Shown piece by piece: positions 1-5,637 of a stretch of 10,950 nt of DNA. Location of the stretch: NCBI GenBank assembly GCA_035525905.1, contig DATLDK010000063.1:1-10950 (forward strand), read 5' to 3'. Positions within the stretch are counted from its first letter, which is position 1. Every line of letters begins with the position of its first letter. The translations under genes were made by a program, and so were the position numbers. This DNA is from Gaiellasilicea sp035525905. GTDB lineage: Bacteria > Actinomycetota > Thermoleophilia > Gaiellales > Gaiellaceae. Under the pieces are notes generated by a model. The model worked only from the letters and a program-made list of their open reading frames with translations, had not been told where the DNA came from and searched no databases.

Positions 1-1701
1 GGAGTCGATCTGGCGGAGCCGCTCCAGCTCCTCGTCGCGCAGGATCGGATTTGCGATCACGAGCTGGCGTGCGTGCTCCGGCGTCTCGTCGAGCAGGTTG
101 CGCTCCGAGCCGACGCTCGCCTCGACGCTCATCACGACCGCTTCGCGAATCGAGTCGATGGGCGGGTTGGTCACCTGCGCGAACAGCTGCTTGAAGTACG
201 AGTAGAGGAGCGGGCGCCGGTCGGACAGGACCGCGAGCGGCGAGTCGTTGCCCATCGACGAGATCGCTTCCTCCGCGTTCCGCGCCAACGGGGCGAGGAT
301 GACCTTCATGTCTTCCTGCGTGTAGCCGAACGCGAGCTGACGGCTGCGCAGCGACTCCGCGGGGGGATCGAGGCACGGCCGCGCCGGCAGGTCCTCGAGC
401 CGGACGACCTCGTTCCGATACCACTCCGCGTAGGGCCGCCGCGTGGCGACGGTGCGCTTGACCTCCTCGTCGGGGACGATCCGGCCGTTCTCGACGTCGA
501 CGAGGAAGAGCTTGCCGGGCTGCAACCGCCCCTTGCGAACGACGTTCTCAGGCGGCTCGTCGAGTACCCCCGTTTCGGACGCGAGAATCACCCACCCGTC
601 ACCGGTCTCGAGCCAGCGGCCCGGACGCAGCCCGTTGCGGTCGAGCGTGGCGCCGATGACGCGCCCGTCCGTGAAGGCGATTGCGGCGGGGCCGTCCCAG
701 GCCTCCATCAGGCATTGGTGATAGGCGTAGAACCCCTCGAGCTCGGGCGAGATCTCGCTGCGGCTCTGGTAGGCCTCGGGGATCATCATCATGATCGCGT
801 GCGGCAGGGAGCGCCCGGCGAGCACCAGCAGCTCGAGCACGTTGTCGAAGGTTCCGGAGTCGGAGCCCCCGGGGCGGATGACCGGGAGCACCTTGCGCAG
901 GTCGTCGCCGAAGAGCTCTGAGGCGAGCTGCGACTCGCGCGCGCGCATCCAGTTGACGTTGCCACGCAACGTGTTGATCTCGCCGTTGTGGGCGATCATG
1001 CGGTACGGGTGGGCGAGCTCCCAGCTCGGGAAGGTGTTCGTCGAGTACCGGGAGTGCACGAGCGCGAGCGCCGAGGTCGTTCGCTCGTCCTGCAGATCCG
1101 GGTAGTACGCCGCGAGCTGGGGCGCCGTGAGCATCCCCTTGTAGACGACCGTGCGGGCCGAGAAGCTCGGGAGCACGAGGTCGGGGCCGGCGGCCAGCTC
1201 GGCGACGCGGCGGATCACGTACAGCTTTCGTTCGAGCTCGTCGTCCGCGAGCCCTGGCGCACCCGCGACGAAGAGCTGCCGGATGCGCGGCGCCGTCGCG
1301 GCCGCCGACGCACCCGCGTGACGCTCGTCGACAGGGACGTCGCGCCAGGCGATCACCCGTTGTCCTTCAGCCTCGACCGTGTCTTCGAGGAGCCGTTCGA
1401 GCGCCTCCGCGCGAGCGTCGTCCTGGGGCAGGAAGCACACGGCCACGCCGTACTGGCCCAGGGGCGGCAGGGCGGCGCCGAGCTCGGCGCGGAACAGCGC
1501 ATCGGGGAGCTGGAGCGTCATGCCCGCACCATCGCCGCTTCCGGCGTCGGCGCCTTCGGCGCCGCGGTGCTCGAGGTTGGCGAGCGCGGTCAGCGCACGC
1601 ACGACGGTCTCGTGGCTCGCTACGCCGTCCAGCCGCGCGACGAAAGCGACGCCACAGGCATCGTGCTCGTACGCGGGGTCGTAGAGGCCGACAGCCTTCA
1701 T
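1..1701 (-). CDS. gltB: Glutamate synthase large subunit, N-terminal 567 residues (partial)
   Basis: The product takes ammonia from glutamine and passes it to 2-oxoglutarate, giving two glutamates, in the cytoplasm as a complex with a small (GltD) subunit. Seen on the minus strand: an ATG at 1701-1699, a 15-residue propeptide, then Asp-Ala-Cys-Gly with Cys16, the nucleophile of class II glutamine amidotransferases after propeptide cleavage. Further family motifs are HSRYSTNTFPSW from residue 216, HNGEINTLRGN around 238-248, and the start of the central domain with MGNDSPLAVLSD from residue 483 and LFAQVTNPPIDSIRE after it. Full-length GltB is about 1500 residues, so roughly the last 930, including the FMN/iron-sulfur synthase domain, lie off the left edge. 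The ribosome site is weak (GGGGTG, 8 nt upstream). The start is fixed by the propeptide spacing. The gene diverges from the sulfur operon and no gltD is in view. The family call is very secure. Confidence 0.97.
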   Translation of the reverse strand, partial: MKAVGLYDPAYEHDACGVAFVARLDGVASHETVVRALTALANLEHRGAEGADAGSGDGAGMTLQLPDALFRAELGAALPPLGQYGVAVCFLPQDDARAEALERLLEDTVEAEGQRVIAWRDVPVDERHAGASAAATAPRIRQLFVAGAPGLADDELERKLYVIRRVAELAAGPDLVLPSFSARTVVYKGMLTAPQLAAYYPDLQDERTTSALALVHSRYSTNTFPSWELAHPYRMIAHNGEINTLRGNVNWMRARESQLASELFGDDLRKVLPVIRPGGSDSGTFDNVLELLVLAGRSLPHAIMMMIPEAYQSRSEISPELEGFYAYHQCLMEAWDGPAAIAFTDGRVIGATLDRNGLRPGRWLETGDGWVILASETGVLDEPPENVVRKGRLQPGKLFLVDVENGRIVPDEEVKRTVATRRPYAEWYRNEVVRLEDLPARPCLDPPAESLRSRQLAFGYTQEDMKVILAPLARNAEEAISSMGNDSPLAVLSDRRPLLYSYFKQLFAQVTNPPIDSIREAVVMSVEASVGSERNLLDETPEHARQLVIANPILRDEELERLRQIDS

Positions 1702-1838
1702 CGCCCGTTCACCCCGTTGCCGTCCTCTCGCCTGGGAGTGGAGCGCTTGGCCGGTGTGGCGAGAGGAGCGAGTCGCCGGCTAGCGCGGTCTCGGGCGCGA
1801 GAAGTGGGCGGCCTTGGACGCCGGAATCGGAATGGCAT
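1698..1838 (-). CDS. Possible 46-aa leader ORF upstream of gltB
   Basis: An ATG at 1838-1836 opens a 46-codon frame on the minus strand. Its TGA (1700-1698) overlaps the gltB ATG in an ATGA arrangement. A GGAGGGA sequence (complement of 1849-1855) sits 10 nt upstream, a better ribosome site than gltB itself has. The predicted peptide begins MPFRFRRPRPP and is rich in Arg and Pro, with no recognisable domain or signal sequence. If translated, it could couple translation to gltB or act as a leader peptide. Arg/Pro-rich frames of this length also arise by chance in GC-rich DNA, and no conservation can be tested here, so this is only a candidate. Confidence 0.25.
   Translation of the reverse strand: MPFRFRRPRPPTSRARDRASRRLAPLATPAKRSTPRREDGNGVNGR
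1723..1767 (-). other. Stem-loop in the gltB leader
   Basis: TCCTCTCGCC (1723-1732) and GGCGAGAGGA (1758-1767) form a perfect 10-bp stem around a 25-nt loop. In gltB mRNA the stem would end 21 nt before the start codon, close to the ribosome-binding region. There is no U-tract, so it does not look like an intrinsic terminator. It matches no regulatory RNA class known to me; it may be a structured leader or a protein-binding site, or simply chance pairing in GC-rich DNA. Confidence 0.4.
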
Positions 1839-1865
1839 CTACGACCGGTCCCTCCATCGCTTTCC

Positions 1866-1893
1866 AGTGTAAAGCATCGGGACGATGGCGCAA
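1866..1893 (-). promoter_or_regulatory. Weak candidate promoter for gltB
   Basis: Read on the minus strand, TTGCGC (1893-1888) and TACACT (1871-1866) are 16 bp apart, with 3/6 and 4/6 matches to the sigma-70-type boxes. The transcript would start near 1860 and include both the possible leader ORF and the stem-loop. The match is poor, and other unrecognised promoter types are equally possible. Confidence 0.22.
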
Positions 1894-1905
1894 GGCATCC
1901 ATTAC

Positions 1906-1934
1906 TTGCAGAAGTAAAGTGGGGTTGCTATACC
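1906..1934 (+). promoter_or_regulatory. Promoter of the SAM riboswitch / sulfur operon
   Basis: TTGCAG (1906-1911) and TATACC (1929-1934) are separated by exactly 17 bp, each matching four of six positions of the sigma-70-type boxes. The stretch is locally AT-rich in a GC-rich window. The predicted start, about seven bases past the -10 box, falls at 1940-1942. That coincides with the first base of riboswitch helix P1 at 1941, so the promoter and the RNA support each other. Confidence 0.65.
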
Positions 1935-1940
1935 AGACGG

Positions 1941-2071
1941 GCGTCGACCATCAGGAGCGGCAGAGGGAACTGGCCCGTCGAAGCCGCAGCAACCGGGGCG
2001 AATGCCTGGCAGGTGCTCCATCCAGCGCGCGTCGGAACCTCCGGACCGGCGAGCGGAAGATGGGAAGACGC
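1941..2071 (+). ncRNA. SAM-I (S-box) riboswitch
   Basis: This is a cis-acting RNA that binds S-adenosylmethionine. Helix P1 is made by GCGTC (1941-1945) plus CCATC (1948-1952) pairing with GATGG (2059-2063) plus GACGC (2067-2071). Helix P2 is made by GCGGC (1957-1961) and GCCGC (1983-1987) and encloses the conserved GAGGGA and CTGGCCC elements. These are followed by CGAAGCC, the invariant GCAACC after P2, a P3 hairpin around GGGCGAATGCC, and GGTGCTCCATCC leading into P4, which includes GTCGG/CCGGC pairing. The GAAGATG closing P1 is also typical of the class. This layout matches SAM-I rather than SAM-II or SAM-IV. It sits directly upstream of sulfite reductase, so high SAM is expected to lower expression of the sulfur operon. 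The class call rests on motif order and pairing, not on a covariance search. Confidence 0.93.
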
Positions 2072-2158
2072 AGACCTCGCCACCGGCGAGGCACGAGGCC
2101 TCCGGAATGAATCGGGGGCCTTCGCCGTTTCCGGGGCAATGGAAGGTCGTGTTCGGGC
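2072..2158 (+). promoter_or_regulatory. Riboswitch expression platform with candidate Shine-Dalgarno sequestor
   Basis: Two structures lie between the aptamer and the sulfite reductase start. One is a perfect 7-bp hairpin, CCTCGCC (2075-2081) / GGCGAGG (2085-2091), with a 3-nt loop and no T-tract after it. The other is GGCCTTC (2117-2123), which can pair over 7 bp (one G-U) with GAAGGTC (2142-2148). That covers the GGAAGG ribosome site at 2141-2146. CCGGAA (2102-2107) can alternatively pair with TTCCGG (2129-2134), so the segment has competing folds. The absence of a U-run argues against intrinsic termination. Translational masking is the favoured reading, but it is an inference. Confidence 0.5.
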
Positions 2159-3820
2159 ATGAGCGAGGCGAGCGTCACCCGCAGGTCGGCCGAGAAGGCA
2201 GAGCCCACGCTCGAGCTGGTGCTCAAGCGCAACTCGGTCGAGCGGATCAAGCGCGAGAAAGACCCACTCGGGATGCTCGGCGAGCTGCCCGCGCTGATCG
2301 CGGCCGGTTACGAGCAGGTGCCGGAGGAAGACCTCGTGCGGCTGAAGTGGTGGGGTCTCTACCACGACAAGCCAAAGATCGGGACGTTCATGCTGCGTAT
2401 CAAGCTGCCCGCGGGCCGCGTCTCCGCGGAGCAGTTGAAAACCGTCGGCGAGCTTTCGCTCGAGTACGGGAAGGGTTCCGGCGAGCTCTCGACCCGGCAG
2501 ACGATTCAAGTCCACTACCTCGAGCTCGCCTCGCTGCCGGAGGTGTTCCGCCGCCTCGACGAGGTCGGACTGACGACCGTCGGCGCCTGCGGCGACGCCG
2601 TGCGGAACGTGACGGGCTGCCCGGTCGCAGGGCTGGCGCACGACGAGCTCTTCGACGTGACGCCGGTCACCGAGGCCGTGACGAAGTTCTTCTACGGCAA
2701 CCCCGACTACTCCGACCTGCCGCGCAAGCACAAGATCACCGTCTCGGCCTGCGCGCACCGCTGCAACGCGCCCGAGATCAACTGCATCGCTCTCGTCGGC
2801 GCGATCCGGCACGGCGAGCCGGGCTTCGCCGTCCTCGTCGGCGGCGGCCTCTCGTCGGTGCCCCGGCTCGCCCGCGATCTCGGCGTCTTCATCCGCGTCG
2901 ACGAAGCGCTGCCTGTGCTGTGCGCGCTGCTCGACGCCTGGAAGGGAGACCTGCGCTACCGCGTCTCGCGGGTGAAGGCCCGGATCAAGTTCATGGTCGA
3001 CGATCTTGGACCGGAAGGCATGCGGGCCGAGGTCGAGCGCCGGCTCGGCTATGCGTTACCCGACTTCGAGCTCGGCACTGCTCCTCCGATGACCGACCAC
3101 ATCGGCGTTCACCCGGAGCAGCGGGAGGGTCTCGTCTCAATCGGCGTCCCGGTGAAGGTCGGCCTGCTCTCCGGCGAGCAGATGGTCGCGGTCGCGGAGC
3201 TCGCTTCCGAGCGGGGCCGGGACGTCCGGGTGACGAGGCAGCAGAACTTCGTGCTGACGTCGATCCCGATCGACGAGATCGACTTGGTGGCGGAGCGGCT
3301 CGCGGAGCTCGGCCTGCCGCTCACCGGCAACCCGCTGCGGGCCGAGGCGATCGCCTGCACAGGCGAGCCGCATTGCAATTTCGCCGTGACCGAGACAAAG
3401 ACGCGGCTCGACGTCCTCGTCGAACACCTCGAGGCCCGGTTCGGTGACGTGCTTGCCGGACTGAAGCTGAACCTCGATGGCTGCCCGCATGCGTGCGCGC
3501 ATCACTGGGTCGGCGACCTCGGCTTCCAAGGCTCGACCGTCCGGAACGAGGCAGGCGTGCGCCGGCAGGCGTATGACCTGCTTCTGCGCGGCGGCCTCGG
3601 CCCCGACGCCGCGATCGCGCGGCCGGTCTTTCGCCGCGTTCCCGCCGAGGATCTCGCGGACACGGTCACCGGTCTGCTCGACGGATGGCTGCAACACCGC
3701 AACGACGACGAGAGCTTTCGCGCGTTCTGCGACCGCACGAGCGACGAGGAGCTCGGCCTCCTGGCCGGTCAAGAGCCTGCGAAGAATCGGCGAGATGAGA
3801 AAGAGGAGGTGGCGGCATGA
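2159..3820 (+). CDS. sir: Ferredoxin-type assimilatory sulfite reductase (nitrite/sulfite reductase family)
   Basis: This 553-residue cytoplasmic protein is expected to reduce sulfite to sulfide with six electrons, using siroheme coupled to a [4Fe-4S] cluster. It has the duplicated nitrite/sulfite reductase ferredoxin-like and siroheme-binding halves. The four cluster cysteines are visible: Cys400 and Cys406 (CTGEPHC) and Cys442 and Cys446 in the family signature DGCPHACAHHWVGDLGF. In the N-terminal half, Tyr68 in KWWGLY and Cys144 in ACGD lie where the mycobacterial NirA/SirA enzyme has its Tyr-Cys cross-link, as I recall it. The length fits single-chain ferredoxin-dependent enzymes. Nitrite reductases share the fold, but the SAM riboswitch upstream and cysH immediately downstream indicate sulfite as substrate. 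The ATG has GGAAGG 12 nt upstream, rather far away and within a possible sequestor. The stop overlaps the cysH start by ATGA. Confidence 0.93.
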   Translation: MSEASVTRRSAEKAEPTLELVLKRNSVERIKREKDPLGMLGELPALIAAGYEQVPEEDLVRLKWWGLYHDKPKIGTFMLRIKLPAGRVSAEQLKTVGELSLEYGKGSGELSTRQTIQVHYLELASLPEVFRRLDEVGLTTVGACGDAVRNVTGCPVAGLAHDELFDVTPVTEAVTKFFYGNPDYSDLPRKHKITVSACAHRCNAPEINCIALVGAIRHGEPGFAVLVGGGLSSVPRLARDLGVFIRVDEALPVLCALLDAWKGDLRYRVSRVKARIKFMVDDLGPEGMRAEVERRLGYALPDFELGTAPPMTDHIGVHPEQREGLVSIGVPVKVGLLSGEQMVAVAELASERGRDVRVTRQQNFVLTSIPIDEIDLVAERLAELGLPLTGNPLRAEAIACTGEPHCNFAVTETKTRLDVLVEHLEARFGDVLAGLKLNLDGCPHACAHHWVGDLGFQGSTVRNEAGVRRQAYDLLLRGGLGPDAAIARPVFRRVPAEDLADTVTGLLDGWLQHRNDDESFRAFCDRTSDEELGLLAGQEPAKNRRDEKEEVAA

Positions 3821-4611
3821 GCGCCATAGAGCTGCTCGACGATCTGGAGGCCGGCGAGCTGTCGGTCCAGTTCGAGGGCGAGGAGCCGGAGGTCGTGCTG
3901 GAGTGGGGGCTCGAGCGCTTCGGCGACCGCCTAGCGATCTCGACCGCGTTTCAGGAGGGCGACGTCGCGCTGATCGACATGGCATACAAGATCGATCCGA
4001 AGGTGCAGATCTTCTCGATCGACACCGGCCGGCTCCCGACCGAGACCTTCGAGCTGATCGAGACCCTACGGGAGCGCTACCCGGGCCTCGCGCTGACCTT
4101 GCTCGCCCCGGATGCCACGCAGCTGCAACGCCTGGTGGACCGGCATGGCCCGAATCTCTTCTACCGCTCGATCGAGCAGCGGCTCCTCTGCTGCAACGTG
4201 CGCAAGGTGCAGCCGCTGACGCGTCATCTCGGCGGAGTCGATGCGTGGGTGACGGGGCTGCGCCGCGACCAGTGGGCCGGCCGCACCGACATTCGCAAGG
4301 TGGAGATCGACCACGACCACGGTGCGATCGTCAAGCTGAACCCCCTCGCCGAGTGGACCGAGGAAGAGGTCTGGGATTACATCCGGGCCGAGGACGTGCC
4401 GGTCCATCCGCTCTACGCGCAGGGGTACAGCTCGATCGGCTGCGCCCCCTGCACGCGTCCTGTAGCCGAGGGGGAGGCAAAGCGGGCCGGCCGGTGGTGG
4501 TGGGAGTCCGGTGCGCCCAAGGAGTGCGGCATGCACTGCGCGATCGAGACCGGCGGTTTCGAGCACGAGCTGCACGCGATCCTCGGCAAGGAAGTGGATG
4601 ACCAGCACTAG
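3817..4611 (+). CDS. cysH: Adenylylsulfate (APS) reductase, CysH family
   Basis: This 264-residue protein reduces activated sulfate to sulfite with thioredoxin-type electron donors, supplying the substrate for the gene upstream. An adenine-nucleotide alpha-hydrolase (PP-loop-like) fold is indicated by ISTAFQEGDVALIDM near residues 41-55, SIDTGRLPTETFELI from residue 67, and TGLRRDQ at 146-152. The Cys125-Cys126 pair and Cys209-x-x-Cys212 are the [4Fe-4S] ligands that mark APS-type reductases; enzymes strictly using PAPS lack them. Cys237 in the C-terminal KECGMH is the catalytic, sulfite-carrying cysteine. The ATG overlaps the previous stop by 4 nt, and GAGGAGG (3803-3809) lies 7 nt upstream, giving the strongest ribosome site in the operon. 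No ATP sulfurylase gene is in the window. Some enzymes with this cluster also accept PAPS, so substrate preference is inferred. Confidence 0.94.
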   Translation: MSAIELLDDLEAGELSVQFEGEEPEVVLEWGLERFGDRLAISTAFQEGDVALIDMAYKIDPKVQIFSIDTGRLPTETFELIETLRERYPGLALTLLAPDATQLQRLVDRHGPNLFYRSIEQRLLCCNVRKVQPLTRHLGGVDAWVTGLRRDQWAGRTDIRKVEIDHDHGAIVKLNPLAEWTEEEVWDYIRAEDVPVHPLYAQGYSSIGCAPCTRPVAEGEAKRAGRWWWESGAPKECGMHCAIETGGFEHELHAILGKEVDDQH

Positions 4612-5071
4612 CACGCGCTCCGCCGTCGCAGTGAAGCCTGACGAGCGGGACGTCGCGCTCGGCGAGTTGGAGGCTGTTCTGGCAGCCGTCCGCGACGAGG
4701 GTTACCGGATCAAGCTGACCGCGCTCGCCACCTCCGTCGAGCAGGGTGAGCTTGCCGTCGAGGAGGCGACCGAGCTCGAGCGTGTGCTCGAGCTCGGTCT
4801 CCAGGCGGGACGGATCCGCGCTGTGTACGGGCCTGCCGGCGAGCAGGCCGCGCTACGGCTCTTTCGGCGACTTCCGGCCGGAGCGGGCCTCGCCGAGACG
4901 GCGCGCGCGGTTTCGGCAGCGCTTGCGAGCCTGAACGGCCGGTCGCTCGACTCGTTCCGGATCGAGGTCGTCGGGCCAGGGATGTATCGAATCGCGCTCA
5001 CCGCGGGCGGCGCGGAAGTGGCGGTACGCCTGGACCGGAGCGGCGTGCAGCTCGCGTCGGTCGGCGTTTGA
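4598..5071 (+). CDS. Uncharacterised 157-aa protein in the sulfite-reduction operon
   Basis: I do not recognise this family. The frame starts inside the end of cysH (14-nt overlap). AAGGAAGT sits immediately before the chosen ATG at 4598; an in-frame GTG at 4631 is possible but has no ribosome site. The protein is soluble, with no signal peptide, membrane segment or cysteine, which argues against cluster or heme-thiolate binding. Residues about 14-112 look mostly helical and acidic, with runs such as LGELEAVLAAV and VEEATELERVLELGLQAG. Residues about 119-155 read as short alternating strands (SFRIEVVGPGMYRIALTAG, then EVAVRLDRSGVQLASV), suggesting a small C-terminal beta domain. Its stop overlaps the next start by TTGA, and codon use matches its neighbours, so it is a genuine operon member. 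A role supporting sulfite reductase or siroheme supply is guessed from position only. Confidence 0.85.
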   Translation: MTSTSTRSAVAVKPDERDVALGELEAVLAAVRDEGYRIKLTALATSVEQGELAVEEATELERVLELGLQAGRIRAVYGPAGEQAALRLFRRLPAGAGLAETARAVSAALASLNGRSLDSFRIEVVGPGMYRIALTAGGAEVAVRLDRSGVQLASVGV

Positions 5072-5637
5072 CCGCGCCAGAGAAGCACCACTTCGTGGCC
5101 TGTGTCGACCTCGAAGGCCGCAGCGTGCTCGTCGTCGGCGCCGGTCGCGTGGCGCACGAGAAGGTGACGGGTCTGCTGGACTGCGGCGCCGCCGTCACGG
5201 TCGTAGCTCCTGAAATCGCTCCGGAACTCGCGGCGCTTCCCGTCGAATTGCTGCAACGCCGGTACCGGAGCACCGACCTCACCGGCCGCTACCTCGTCGT
5301 CGCCGCTACGGCGGACACGGCCGTCAATCGACGCGTGTTCGCCGATGCGGAGGCGCGCGCGCTCCTGTGCAACGTCGTCGACGTCCCGGAGCTCTGCTCG
5401 TTCATTCTGCCCGCGCTGCACCGGCAGGACCCGATCACCGTGGCGATCTCCACCGGAGGCGCGTCCCCGGCCCTGGCGCAGCGGCTTCGGGACGAGGTGG
5501 CCAAGGTCGTCGGGCCCGAACATGCGGCGCTGGCCGTGCGGCTGCGCGAGCTGCGCCCGTGGGCGAAGGCCCACCTACCCACCTACGAGGCGCGCCGCGA
5601 GTACTTCGCCGGGATCGTCCGGAAAGAGCTCGGGTGA
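5068..5637 (+). CDS. sirC: Precorrin-2 dehydrogenase / possible sirohydrochlorin ferrochelatase (CysG N-terminal/Met8 type)
   Basis: This 189-residue protein is predicted to oxidise precorrin-2 to sirohydrochlorin with NAD+, the middle step of siroheme synthesis; some relatives also insert iron. A Rossmann nucleotide site is clear at residues 20-49 (VLVVGAGRVAHEKVTGLL, followed by VTVVAPEI). NVVDVPELCSFILPA at 102-116 contains Asp105, the position of the conserved catalytic aspartate of this family. ITVAISTGGASPALAQRLR at 123-141 is the family signature. The C-terminal dimerisation part is short, as in stand-alone YlnF/SirC-like proteins. The start is a TTG overlapping the preceding TGA by 4 nt. 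It lacks a good ribosome site, so it is probably reached by translational coupling. Whether it also acts as the ferrochelatase is unknown; no separate CbiX/SirB-type chelatase gene is in view. Confidence 0.92.
   Translation: MTAPEKHHFVACVDLEGRSVLVVGAGRVAHEKVTGLLDCGAAVTVVAPEIAPELAALPVELLQRRYRSTDLTGRYLVVAATADTAVNRRVFADAEARALLCNVVDVPELCSFILPALHRQDPITVAISTGGASPALAQRLRDEVAKVVGPEHAALAVRLRELRPWAKAHLPTYEARREYFAGIVRKELG

Noticed and set aside
73..1872. Long plus-strand open frames across the first 1.8 kb
   Set aside because: The minus strand reads unbroken glutamate synthase with catalytic motifs; the plus-strand frames have low-complexity Arg-rich products and are mirror frames.
1941..2071. SAM-IV or cobalamin riboswitch
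   Set aside because: The P2 element with GAGGGA/CTGGCCC, the GCAACC after P2 and the GAAGATG closing P1 match SAM-I order; no cobalamin B12-box sequence is present.
2075..2091. CCTCGCC/GGCGAGG hairpin as a Rho-independent terminator
   Set aside because: The stem is good but is followed by CACGAGG rather than a T-tract; it is kept only as a structural part of the expression platform.
2038..2106. Eight-base direct repeat CCTCCGGA at 2038-2045 and 2099-2106
   Set aside because: It is a short GC-rich word containing a palindrome; two copies in a structured leader are not enough to support a repeat or binding site.
1928..3447. Open frames on both strands overlapping the riboswitch and the first part of sulfite reductase
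   Set aside because: They conflict with a highly conserved sulfite reductase and a structured RNA, and their products show no family motifs.
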